Under the pieces are notes generated by a model, which had not been told where the DNA came from, did no database searches, and saw only the letters and a program-made list of their open reading frames with translations. The translations under genes and the position numbers were made by a program. Positions 7,179 through 14,069 of a DNA stretch of 21,651 nucleotides are shown in pieces. Every line of letters starts with the position of its first letter. Within the stretch, counting starts at the first letter, position 1. The DNA is from Porticoccaceae bacterium (lineage in GTDB: Bacteria; Pseudomonadota; Gammaproteobacteria; Pseudomonadales; Porticoccaceae): the NCBI GenBank assembly GCA_019090225.1, contig JAHRWI010000203.1:1-21651 (forward strand), in the 5' to 3' direction.

Positions 7179-8852
7179 TTAGATTCTAGTCGAGTCGTAC
7201 TGGCCTTTTTTACCGCTTCCGTAGCGCTTCAGTGCGCCATCTTCACCGGCCGCGCTGGGACGTTGGAATATCCAGTTCTGCCAGGCCGTCAAGCGGCCAA
7301 ATATTTTTGTTTCCATAGTCTCAGGCCCGGCGAAACGCAAATTTGCTTCCATACCGACCAGAGAATCTGGGGAGAAGCTGCTGCGTTCTTCCAGGAAAAT
7401 CCTCACCTCGTCATCCCAGTCGAGATCGTCATAGATAAAGGTGACCAGGCCCAGAGCGTCGCATTGTTCGGCGTCCAGGGGTTGATTCATTGTTGCTTTG
7501 ATAGATTCCAGGTCATCCAGCTGACCATAAAAGCGCGTACTCAAACGGCTAATCCCATTACTCATAGGGTATAAATCGAAATTGGATTCAGTTACAACTA
7601 GCGTGGCGGGTGGGCGTTCGTCATCTTCGTATTGCCCCTCAAGCATGTAGGCGCGATCTGCACTAAAGATAAGTTCACTGAGTAAGCCCCCGAAGCAACT
7701 GCCTTGCTCAATTAAGGTGATGAGTGATCGCGAGGTCAGGTCGATACGTTTCAGGGTGCGTTTCCAGTACAGGCTTATTTCGCGCACCAGCCAGTTATCG
7801 AGATGCTCGCGGATAAAGCTATCGTACTTGAGCACTTGTTCGATGTTACCGCTGGATTTAAATACCAGGGTGCCAAGCTCCGGCTCGTTGAAACGCAGAT
7901 GCAAGATAGCATCATCAAGTTCTCTGCATAATCGCAATAACCAGAATTGCTCAGCCTGGTCGGCCAATAATTCCAGCGATAGTTCATCCTTGTCCAGTGG
8001 CCCCAGTAAATTGATGGTCACCACCTGCTTGTCTCGATCCAGGGTGACACTCAGCGTTGAGTAGCGGATTTCTGTATCGCTGATATCTCGTTTAAGGAGA
8101 CTGAGTGAGATGCCGCGTTTATTCGGCTGGTTTGTCTGATCTGTTTTGTCCGGATTACTAGCACTTAATTCGGCGACTTTTGTAGCAATGGCTTGTTCAA
8201 ACCCAGAGGGCGCTACCAGTTCATCTACCAGACGCCACTTTAAGGCTCGCTGACCTTTGACGCCTTCTTCAATGGTACAAAAAACATCGGCTAGGTCGCG
8301 CCGAACGTTGCGCTTGTCGGTTACGCGAGTGAGTCCGCCAGTGCCGGGTAATACCGCTAAGAGCGGGACTTCGGGCAGCGCCACCGATGAAGAGCCGTCA
8401 TCGGCGAGGATAATATAGTCCGTCGCCAGGGCCAGTTCATAGCCGCCGCCCGCGCAGGTGCCTTTGATAGCAGTGATGTAGGTTTGCCCCGAATGCTCCG
8501 TGGCATCTTCCATGGCATTGCGGGTTTCATTGGTGAACTTGCAGAAGTTGACCTTGTGAACATGGCTGGCAGAGGCGAGCATGCGAATGTTGGCGCCTGC
8601 ACAAAATACCTGATCTTTGCCCGACTCCAGAATTACCACCCGGACTTCGGGATGCTCGAATCGGAGTCGTTGGATGGCATCGTACAACTCAATATCGACA
8701 CCCAAATCATAGGAGTTGAGCTTCAGCGCATAGCCGGGAAACAAGCCGCCAGTTTCATTAACATCCATGATCAGCCGAGCCACGGAGCCCTCGGTTTCGA
8801 TTCGCCAGTGGCGGTAATTTTTTGCTTCGGTGCGGAAGTCGATTGGCGTCAT
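7179..8852 (-). CDS. boxC: 2,3-epoxybenzoyl-CoA dihydrolase BoxC
   Basis: BoxC opens the ring of 2,3-epoxybenzoyl-CoA, giving 3,4-dehydroadipyl-CoA semialdehyde and formate. It is a double-length crotonase-fold protein. The first half shows LKLNSYDLGVDIELYDAIQRLRFEHPEV, FCAGANIRML, VNFCKFTNETRN, GTCAGGGYELALATDYI and SVALPEVPLLAVLPGTGGLTRVTDKRNVRRD, all strongly BoxC-like. The second half is the divergent crotonase repeat (SLITLIEQGSCFGGLLSEL). From the ATG at 8850-8852 the protein has 557 residues. A TTG at 8889-8891 would add 13 residues and start 18 bases after the hydrolase stop. Neither start has a clear Shine-Dalgarno sequence, so translation may be coupled to the upstream gene. I chose ATG because the extra residues look non-conserved. 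Confidence 0.92.
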   Translation of the reverse strand: MTPIDFRTEAKNYRHWRIETEGSVARLIMDVNETGGLFPGYALKLNSYDLGVDIELYDAIQRLRFEHPEVRVVILESGKDQVFCAGANIRMLASASHVHKVNFCKFTNETRNAMEDATEHSGQTYITAIKGTCAGGGYELALATDYIILADDGSSSVALPEVPLLAVLPGTGGLTRVTDKRNVRRDLADVFCTIEEGVKGQRALKWRLVDELVAPSGFEQAIATKVAELSASNPDKTDQTNQPNKRGISLSLLKRDISDTEIRYSTLSVTLDRDKQVVTINLLGPLDKDELSLELLADQAEQFWLLRLCRELDDAILHLRFNEPELGTLVFKSSGNIEQVLKYDSFIREHLDNWLVREISLYWKRTLKRIDLTSRSLITLIEQGSCFGGLLSELIFSADRAYMLEGQYEDDERPPATLVVTESNFDLYPMSNGISRLSTRFYGQLDDLESIKATMNQPLDAEQCDALGLVTFIYDDLDWDDEVRIFLEERSSFSPDSLVGMEANLRFAGPETMETKIFGRLTAWQNWIFQRPSAAGEDGALKRYGSGKKGQYDSTRI

Positions 8853-8909
8853 GTTGAGTGTACAAGCGGGTGAGTGTTTATATGTAGGCAAGAGAATAGC
8901 AGGTTTAAT

Positions 8910-9722
8910 TCAGCTTTTTAGGGTCGCCGTGACGAATCGGCCGATTTCCTTTAAAACCCTGTCAGCCTCTTCGATATGAGGAGCGTGGCCACAATCTGGA
9001 AGTAAGGTGATATCGACCTTACCGGCGGCTTTGCCTCGTATCACATTGACCTGATCGACTGAGCCGTAGGGGTCCTGTTCACCCTGAATGGCTAATATTG
9101 GCACGGGAATATTGGCTAGCTTCGCCTCGATATTCCAGCTGACAAACTCTTTATGCAACCAGGCACCGCTCCAGCCCAGGAAAGCGTTCTCAACGTTGTC
9201 CTCGTGATAGGCCTCAAGCCGTTCGCGCAATTCACCGTTGTGAAAATCATTAACTACCGAATGAATGGCCTTGAGGCCGATCTCTTCAGCGAAAAAGTGA
9301 GGCGCGATCAATACCAGACCGTGAATCTTTGGATGGGCGTATGTTCCCTGAAAAATAGCGGCGATGGATGCGCCATCTGAATGACCGCAAATAATGCCTG
9401 ACTGGATCTTCAGGTGGTTTAGCACCTCATCGAGGATGCTCGCTTCATCATGCATATAACAGGTAGACCAGGGCGGCGGATAAGTCGAAGATTGACCGTA
9501 GCCTCGCCGAGAATAGACAAACACGCCACAACTAGTCAGCGCAGCCAGGCGCTCGGGGAAATCCTTCCATAGGGCGACACAGCCCAGACCCTCGTGCATC
9601 AATATGATGGTGGGTGCCTGATCGGGAGTCGGGCCTAGCAGACGATATTCCAGGGATGCGTGGGCAATATTTAGGTAAGAAGACCCCGGCCCGCGCTTAG
9701 TCTGCCGGTTTTGCTTGCGCAT
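8910..9722 (-). CDS. Alpha/beta hydrolase, first gene of the box operon
   Basis: The protein has 270 residues and the alpha/beta-hydrolase fold. Near the N-terminus is TIILMHEGLGCVALW, with the oxyanion-hole region in the place of the usual HG. The nucleophile elbow is GHSDG (S115 in ICGHSDGAS), the acid is probably D217 in IQGEQDPYG, and the base is probably H246 in DCGHAPHIEE. No signal peptide is seen, so it should be cytoplasmic. The family includes C-C hydrolases, esterases, thioesterases and enol-lactone hydrolases, and sequence alone does not choose among them. It lies directly upstream of boxC on the same strand. A role in CoA-thioester or ester hydrolysis linked to benzoyl-CoA catabolism is plausible but inferred. 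The ATG start is preceded by only a weak GAG. Confidence 0.85.
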   Translation of the reverse strand: MRKQNRQTKRGPGSSYLNIAHASLEYRLLGPTPDQAPTIILMHEGLGCVALWKDFPERLAALTSCGVFVYSRRGYGQSSTYPPPWSTCYMHDEASILDEVLNHLKIQSGIICGHSDGASIAAIFQGTYAHPKIHGLVLIAPHFFAEEIGLKAIHSVVNDFHNGELRERLEAYHEDNVENAFLGWSGAWLHKEFVSWNIEAKLANIPVPILAIQGEQDPYGSVDQVNVIRGKAAGKVDITLLPDCGHAPHIEEADRVLKEIGRFVTATLKS

Positions 9723-9727
9723 ATCGT

Positions 9728-9740
9728 GATCTCGTAGATC
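9728..9740. promoter_or_regulatory. Small palindrome next to the hydrolase start
   Basis: GATCT-CGT-AGATC is an inverted repeat 6 bases upstream of the hydrolase ATG on the minus strand, overlapping where its ribosome binding site should lie. It could be an operator or a small hairpin. The assignment is tentative. Confidence 0.35.
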
Positions 9741-9760
9741 GAGAGGTGGGAATCTATAAA

Positions 9761-9786
9761 TCCATCACTTAGCTTAGGGTGATGGA
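9761..9786. promoter_or_regulatory. Inverted repeat upstream of the box operon, candidate operator
   Basis: TCCATCAC (9761-9768) and GTGATGGA (9779-9786) are perfect 8-bp arms around a 10-base centre, 38 bases upstream of the hydrolase start. The size and spacing suit a dimeric regulator site in the operon promoter, or a hairpin in the leader. No regulator gene lies within this window. Confidence 0.4.
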
Positions 9787-9921
9787 GATATATTGTTAAC
9801 CAGGTGTGACTATGGAGCAACCGTCAGGTAGCAGTGAAGAGGATGCTGAGACTAGAGGGGTGCAATTAGACCGTTACGAGTGAGACAGCTACGGTTTTGA
9901 CAGGGCAGTGCAAATAAAAGA

Positions 9922-9998
9922 TGGCGCCCCCGGAGAGATTCGAACTCCCGACCAACCGGTTCGAAGCCGGTTACTCTATCCAGCTGAGCTACGGAGGC
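9922..9998 (-). tRNA. tRNA-Arg, anticodon TCG
   Basis: The reverse complement folds as a standard cloverleaf. The acceptor stem is GCCTCCG with CGGGGGC (one G-T pair), the D-arm contains AGCTCAGCTGGATAGAGT, and the anticodon stem ACCGG/CCGGT closes the loop CTTCGAA, giving anticodon TCG. The T-arm contains GTTCGAATC. The discriminator base is G, and CCA is encoded at 9922-9924. The tRNA reads CGA-family arginine codons. A 10-bp direct repeat AGTGCAAATA flanks it at 9907-9916 and 10010-10019. Confidence 0.96.
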
Positions 9999-10078
9999 GT
10001 GGTAGAAGTAGTGCAAATAGCGATCCGAGAGGCGAGGCCTCGCGGGCGGCTATTGTGCCATTTAGTGGCCACCAAAAG

Positions 10079-10864
10079 CTAGCGGCCTTTCCAGTCTGGC
10101 TTGCGTTTTTCGGCAAAAGCCTTGGGGCCTTCGACAAAATCTTCACTTTTAAACAGGGTGCGCACGGCGTCGAGCTTTTGATTCATGGCCTCTTGTAGAT
10201 TAGCGTCATCAAGGCCATTCATTACCGCAGCTTTGCTGGCGCGAATCGAGAGTGGCGAGCATTCCAGAATAAGCGCTGCCCAGCGTCGGGCTGCGGCCAT
10301 TAATTCTGCCTGAGGAACCACTTCGTTCACAAAACCGAGGTCTACACCTTCTGCTGAGCTGACTCTTCGTCCGGTCAAAATCATACCCATGGCTTGCTTG
10401 AGGCCAATTTGGCGAGGCAGGCGGTGTAAGCCACCCGCCAGAGCGGCCAGGCCAACCCGGGGTTCTGGTAGTGCAAAAACAGCATTGTCCGAGGCGATGA
10501 TCAAGTCGCAGGCCAGAGCGATTTCAAAGCCACCACCCATGGCAACGCCATTGACCGCCGCGATAACAGGTTTGTTTAGATCATAGCGGGAAGTAAGGCC
10601 AGCAAAGCCGGTTTTTGAGGGCACCATTTTGCCGCCGCCAGCCTGGTATTTCAGGTCATTCCCGGCGCTAAAGGCGCGATCCCCGGCACCGGTGATAATG
10701 GCGATCCACTGCTCGGGGTCTTCGGCAAACTGGTTGAACACTTGCTCCATTTCAGCATTACCGGGTGAATGCAGGGAGTTCATAACGTCGGGGCGGTTTA
10801 TCGTGACGATCAGAATGCGTCCGTCCAGTTCTGTGGTGCAGAATTTAAGTTCTTGCTTACTCAT
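10079..10864 (-). CDS. Enoyl-CoA hydratase/isomerase family protein (crotonase)
   Basis: The 261-residue protein is a single-domain crotonase. The CoA and oxyanion-hole segment is AFSAGNDLKY (64-73), and the second oxyanion segment is NGVAMGGGFEIALACD (105-120). The two glutamates that act in enoyl-CoA hydratases are present: E114 in GGGFEIAL and E134 in ALPEPRVGL. The PEPRVGLAALAGGLHRLPR variant is common in the CaiD/short-chain hydratase branch rather than classical FadB-type hydratases. It probably hydrates a trans-2-enoyl-CoA in a degradation pathway. Proximity to the box genes suggests, but does not prove, a role in the lower benzoyl-CoA or beta-oxidation route. The ATG start is behind an AGGGAA sequence. 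A tRNA gene separates it from the box operon, so it is likely transcribed alone. Confidence 0.9.
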   Translation of the reverse strand: MSKQELKFCTTELDGRILIVTINRPDVMNSLHSPGNAEMEQVFNQFAEDPEQWIAIITGAGDRAFSAGNDLKYQAGGGKMVPSKTGFAGLTSRYDLNKPVIAAVNGVAMGGGFEIALACDLIIASDNAVFALPEPRVGLAALAGGLHRLPRQIGLKQAMGMILTGRRVSSAEGVDLGFVNEVVPQAELMAAARRWAALILECSPLSIRASKAAVMNGLDDANLQEAMNQKLDAVRTLFKSEDFVEGPKAFAEKRKPDWKGR

Positions 10865-11147
10865 GGGGTGTTCCCTGTTGATGATTAATTGATGATGTGT
10901 GGTTATTGGGTGTGAGGCATCATATTTTCTTCGGCGCTGAAAGCCAACCAGCTTAAATGAAGTGTTTAGAGTAGGGCACTTTTAATGGCGACAGTGCACG
11001 CGGAATGAAATATCGGCTCTCGGCCTCGGACTACTACGCCCCTCCCCCTGGTGAGTGGTAATATTCGACCACTATCATAATTACAATCCACCTATTGCCC
11101 AGATCACTGCTTTGCTTCTGGTTGCGAATACTATAAACGAGGAAATC
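10865..11147. other. 283-base intergenic region between divergent genes
   Basis: This region holds the promoters of the enoyl-CoA hydratase gene (minus) and gloA (plus). An inverted repeat, AGTGGT (11054-11059) and ACCACT (11068-11073) with an 8-base centre, lies about 75 bases upstream of gloA and could be an operator. No clear sigma-70 promoter pair was identified and no small gene is supported. Confidence 0.5.
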
Positions 11148-11534
11148 ATGAAACTGTTGCACACGATGTTACGGGTAGCCGATCTTGACAAGTCCATTGC
11201 TTTTTATACTGAACAATTGGGTATGCAGTTGTTGCGCAAAACGGATTTCCCAGGAGGTAAATTTACTTTAGCTTTTTTGGGCTATGGCTCTGAGAAGGAG
11301 AATACCGTGTTGGAGCTGACTCATAATTGGGATACCTCGGAGTACGATCTTGGGACGGCTTACGGACATATCGCCATTGGCGTGGAAGATGTTTATGTGA
11401 CTTGCGAGCGGGTTCGTGAAAAAGGCGGCAGCGTGGTGAGAGAGCCGGGGCCGATGCTGCATGGCAGTACGGTTTTGGCGTTTGTGGAAGACCCGGACGG
11501 CTACAAGGTAGAGTTACTCTCGGTCGACTTTTAG
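11148..11534 (+). CDS. gloA: Lactoylglutathione lyase (glyoxalase I)
   Basis: The enzyme isomerises the hemithioacetal of methylglyoxal and glutathione to S-lactoylglutathione. The start is the ATG at 11148 behind a GAGGA ribosome binding site. The frame is open upstream to 11055, but that extension is not conserved and has no such signal. The resulting 128 residues are close to the small Ni/Zn-type enzyme of enterobacteria. The four metal ligands are in place: H5 (LLHTMLRV), E56 (TVLELTHNW), H74 (AYGHIAIGV) and E122 (DPDGYKVELL). E122 is also the catalytic base. The gene end overlaps the convergent minus-strand gene by 21 bases. Confidence 0.95.
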   Translation: MKLLHTMLRVADLDKSIAFYTEQLGMQLLRKTDFPGGKFTLAFLGYGSEKENTVLELTHNWDTSEYDLGTAYGHIAIGVEDVYVTCERVREKGGSVVREPGPMLHGSTVLAFVEDPDGYKVELLSVDF

Positions 11535-11930
11535 GGGTGGAGCATGGCCCCGAGCGCGCAGCCAGTTGAGGCCATGGAGTACCTTTTCGTTTTGGGCCAG
11601 GCGCTGTTCCAGTTTGAATTTACCGGGGTAATCCATCAGTAACATGCCCATGGCGATGGTCAATAATCCTTGCCCGGGAATAAATAGCATAATAATCCCG
11701 CCGACTAGTAAGATCACGCCGAGGGTGTTTTTGCCAATTAAGAGGACGACTCTGATGATAGGATGGTTCTTTTTAAGCTCCGCCGAGTGGCGCTTGTTGT
11801 ACAGGAAATAATCGTCGGGAATTCGTGCTACCAACCAGGGCAGGGACAAGAGGCTGATAACAAATGTCAGTAGCGATATAAGCGCCAGCCAGGCAAATAT
11901 TTCCTGATATTGTCCCAACCATGAGATCAC
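11514..11930 (-). CDS. Small integral membrane protein, PGPGW-like
   Basis: The protein has 138 residues. It starts with one hydrophobic helix (about 8-32, FAWLALISLLTFVISLLSLP). Then come a charged loop (residues about 40-57, DDYFLYNKRHSAELKKNH), a second long hydrophobic stretch around VVLLIGKNTLGVILLVGGII, and the turn FIPGQGLLTIAMGMLLMDYPGK. The PGxG(L/W) turn followed by (D/N)(F/Y)PGK resembles small PGPGW-type membrane proteins of unknown function. The start overlaps the ygfZ stop by 4 bases (ATGA), so the two are translationally coupled. The 3' end overlaps gloA by 21 bases. Its function is unknown; a link to ygfZ is only positional. Confidence 0.75.
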   Translation of the reverse strand: MISWLGQYQEIFAWLALISLLTFVISLLSLPWLVARIPDDYFLYNKRHSAELKKNHPIIRVVLLIGKNTLGVILLVGGIIMLFIPGQGLLTIAMGMLLMDYPGKFKLEQRLAQNEKVLHGLNWLRARGHAPPLKVDRE

Positions 11931-12982
11931 TGCTCGGCCAACTCATAGGGTAAATCGTTGAAGTTTACGGCAACGGTCTGCCCGGCAATGACTAGCTCGC
12001 TTTGCTCAAGGGCGCGTTCTCGTAATACCGCAAGCATCGCAAAACTCCTGATGTCAGAGGGTGCAGCTTCTACGATGGTGCCAAGTAATTTGCCTTCTGT
12101 GTCAGTAATGTCAGTGCCGGGGGCGGGGATGAGAGCGGGGTTTGCTGTGGATATCGGCGTCACGGTTAGCCGGTAGGTGCGGCGCTTGAGTTTGCCCAGG
12201 TACTGCATTCTGGCGACCACTTCCTGGCCGGTGTAGCAGCCCTTGCTGAAACTGATCGCGCCAGTGGCTTGCAGGTTTAGCATTTGCGGCACGAGTTGCT
12301 CGCTCAGTGCTGCACTGACCGAGGCGAGACCAGCGCTTATTAGCTGTAGTTGCCACCAGGGTAGACCAACGGCTTGTAAGTCTGGGGTCAATTGCTCCCA
12401 GACTGCCTGAGCTTTGTCGGCTTTGCTGATGATGATAAATAGTTCGCCATTTAGACAGCTCAACAGGGTGCCTGCGCTATCGCTCACAAAGGTGTTGGCG
12501 GTGGGTATGGAGGAGAATAGTTTGAGCAGGGTTTTTTTGATAGCTGGCCCGCTGATGCCGAACAAGCGATATTGATCGCTGTTGTCGGTAAGGCTGGTTT
12601 TAAAGAATGCAGCATATTTTTCGATGCTTGCCAGTGTCGGCTTGATGAGAGCTTTATCCATCGAAAGCAATAGCTGTTCTTCGGTTTCGACATAAGCCTG
12701 GAAGGAGGTAAGCATCCTGCCTTTGGGGTTGCATATGGCCCCCGGCCTTGAGTTTCCCGGTGCCAGGTCGAGTACATCGCAGGTGGTTTGGCCCTGTAGA
12801 AACTTCCGCGAGTCAGGCCCAGTGGCGGAGAGTATGCCCAGGTTGCCGAGGTCGCAAAGGGTGTTGCTCAGATTGCCATAATCGGCCGGTGATTCTCCAA
12901 AGGAGGCCGCATGCCCGCTGCCTCCTTCGTCATTTACCCATTGGGCACCACGTTGTTCGAGAAATTTCTGCCAGTTATTCAT
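11927..12982 (-). CDS. ygfZ: Folate-binding Fe-S cluster assembly/repair protein YgfZ
   Basis: YgfZ is a tetrahydrofolate-binding GcvT-like protein that helps maintain a subset of Fe-S enzymes, such as MiaB and succinate dehydrogenase. Its signature K-G-C-Y-T-G-Q-E is present at 247-254, with the functional cysteine C249, followed by VVARMQYLGKLKRR. The N-terminal half shows DLGNLGILSATGPDSRKFLQGQ and the NPKGRM folate-region motif. The 351-residue length is normal. It diverges from sdhE, another Fe-S/flavin-enzyme maturation factor, and this pairing is common in gammaproteobacteria. The ATG lies in a 13-bp tandem duplication, so the sequence ATGAATAACT occurs twice. Only the downstream copy is in frame. 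No clear Shine-Dalgarno sequence is visible. Confidence 0.93.
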   Translation of the reverse strand: MNNWQKFLEQRGAQWVNDEGGSGHAASFGESPADYGNLSNTLCDLGNLGILSATGPDSRKFLQGQTTCDVLDLAPGNSRPGAICNPKGRMLTSFQAYVETEEQLLLSMDKALIKPTLASIEKYAAFFKTSLTDNSDQYRLFGISGPAIKKTLLKLFSSIPTANTFVSDSAGTLLSCLNGELFIIISKADKAQAVWEQLTPDLQAVGLPWWQLQLISAGLASVSAALSEQLVPQMLNLQATGAISFSKGCYTGQEVVARMQYLGKLKRRTYRLTVTPISTANPALIPAPGTDITDTEGKLLGTIVEAAPSDIRSFAMLAVLRERALEQSELVIAGQTVAVNFNDLPYELAEQ

Positions 12983-12998
12983 AAGAGTTATTCATAGC
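12973..12998. repeat. 13-bp direct duplication covering the ygfZ start
   Basis: AGTTATTCAT occurs at 12973-12982 and again at 12986-12995. The period is 13, with three further partly matching bases. On the minus strand this doubles the ATGAATAACT start region of ygfZ. The upstream ATG is out of frame and would be followed by an early stop. Confidence 0.8.
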
Positions 12999-13243
12999 CG
13001 TTATCTATAATTAAGGTGTAGCCCAGGTTGCGTTAATCGAGGTGGCTTGTGCACAAGGTGAACTATAAATTAGGCACTTATACTTTACGTTAGATTGTTA
13101 AGACAGGTTCCTAAATGAGCTCGCCGAGCTAGATTATCGAGGCAGACCATCGAAATAAGTGATTGCGAAATAAGCTCATCGTTAGGGGGTGGCGAAGGGT
13201 GCATTCTATTATAATTCAGGGCCGTAGAAATTAGATTATACCA
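12983..13243. promoter_or_regulatory. Divergent ygfZ/sdhE promoter region
   Basis: A TATAAT hexamer at 13210-13215 lies 28 bases upstream of the sdhE ATG and is a plausible -10 element, but the -35 position is poor. A 13-base palindrome AGCTCG-C-CGAGCT occupies 13118-13130. CGAAATAAG is repeated at 13151-13159 and 13166-13174 (period 15). No gene is seen. Confidence 0.45.
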
Positions 13244-13489
13244 ATGGATAAGAATCGCCTGCTTTGGGCCAGCCGTCGAGGCATGCTTGAGCTGGATTTG
13301 ATATTGCAGCCTTTTGCAGAAAATGTGTATTCACAATTGACTCCGGATGATCAGCGGCGTTATGAGCAATTGCTCGACTGTGAGGATCAGGATTTATTTT
13401 CCTGGTTGTTGCGCAGCAAGGTGCCGGAGGATGCGCACATTCGTCAAATTGTCGATATTGTTTTGGCTAGCCGTGATCCGGCATCTTGA
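13244..13489 (+). CDS. sdhE: FAD assembly factor SdhE
   Basis: This is an 81-residue small cytoplasmic protein of the SdhE/YgfY (Sdh5) family, which promotes covalent attachment of FAD to succinate dehydrogenase and fumarate reductase flavoprotein subunits. The family-defining R-G-M-L-E-L-D motif is at residues 12-18 (RRGMLELD), followed by the usual YEQLLDCEDQDLFSWL acidic segment. In E. coli this family was once also described as the antitoxin CptB. It precedes and overlaps the ygfX-like gene, the standard arrangement. No strong ribosome binding site is visible before the ATG. Confidence 0.93.
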   Translation: MDKNRLLWASRRGMLELDLILQPFAENVYSQLTPDDQRRYEQLLDCEDQDLFSWLLRSKVPEDAHIRQIVDIVLASRDPAS

Positions 13490-13976
13490 GTTAAAAACTT
13501 CGCCCACGGTCATGCTCTGGCGCTTACAGGGTATGACGGTCTTTATTACTGTGGTGTTGTTGTTCCTGTTGCCGCTAGCACTTCCGGTAAGATTAGCGCT
13601 CTACGGTTTGTTAAGTTTGCTTGCCGTGGGCCTGGTTCTGCAATCGAGGGACAAACCCGAGTTTAAAAGTTTGACTATCGATACTGACGCGCAGACGGTT
13701 TCAATTAATTACTCGTCGTCTGGATCTGGATCTGCGTCGGGAGGGGATCTTGAGCAGAATCCGCAAGAGGGGACAACGATAGCTAAACCCCTGGGTTGCC
13801 GGGTCGAGTATTTTAGTCAGCGCTTGATTATGTTGGCCTATTGCCAACCGGGTGATAACTACTTCCAGCGTTCTTATCTGCATCGGTATCGACGTTTATC
13901 GGTATTTCCTACGATGCTTAGCAATGACGATTATCGTCGCCTACTGGCAGTGGTGAGGTTGGTGCAGACCCGGTGA
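13473..13976 (+). CDS. ygfX: YgfX-like membrane protein
   Basis: The gene overlaps the end of sdhE by 17 bases in another frame if it starts at GTG 13473, giving 167 residues beginning VIRHLELKTSP. That opening resembles the LxLxLxPS start of YgfX proteins. An ATG at 13512 would give 154 residues. Neither has a clear ribosome binding site, so coupling to sdhE is likely. The protein has a pair of adjacent transmembrane helices (TVFITVVLLFLLPLALPV and LYGLLSLLAVGLVL) and then a soluble C-terminal part. A Ser/Gly-rich stretch, SSSGSGSASGG, sits in that part and looks like an insertion. E. coli YgfX (CptA) was reported as an inner-membrane protein affecting cell division; no toxin role is claimed here. 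It converges on nadB. Confidence 0.72.
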   Translation: MIRHLELKTSPTVMLWRLQGMTVFITVVLLFLLPLALPVRLALYGLLSLLAVGLVLQSRDKPEFKSLTIDTDAQTVSINYSSSGSGSASGGDLEQNPQEGTTIAKPLGCRVEYFSQRLIMLAYCQPGDNYFQRSYLHRYRRLSVFPTMLSNDDYRRLLAVVRLVQTR

Positions 13977-13997
13977 TGGTGCTAGTTCTTTCGAGCG

Positions 13998-14069
13998 AGC
14001 TAATTTTTATTAACAACTTATTTCTTACTAACAGTTCATTTTTTACTGACAGCTCACTTTTTACTAACA
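13998..14069 (-). repeat. 18-bp tandem repeat, four units, starting inside the nadB 3' end
   Basis: On the minus strand the units are TGTTAGTAAAAAGTGAGC (14069-14052), TGTCAGTAAAAAATGAAC (14051-14034), TGTTAGTAAGAAATAAGT (14033-14016) and TGTTAATAAAAATTAGCT (14015-13998). The first contains the last nadB codons and its TGA stop. The others repeat the same codons and keep an in-frame stop each (TGA, TAA, TAG). Confidence 0.9.

Noticed and set aside
9908..10198. Open frame containing GEIRTPDQPVRSRLLYPAELRRRG
   Set aside because: This is the well-known false protein produced by translating the antisense of a tRNA gene; it then runs antisense through the enoyl-CoA hydratase end.
11055..11147. 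N-terminal extension of glyoxalase I
   Set aside because: The added 31 residues are not family-like. The start at 11148 has GAGGA upstream and puts the metal ligand His at position 5 as in known enzymes.
13473..13976. sdhE-ygfX as a proven toxin-antitoxin pair (CptBA)
   Set aside because: Homology to E. coli YgfX/YgfY is the only basis. SdhE is now understood as a flavinylation factor, so no toxin claim is made.
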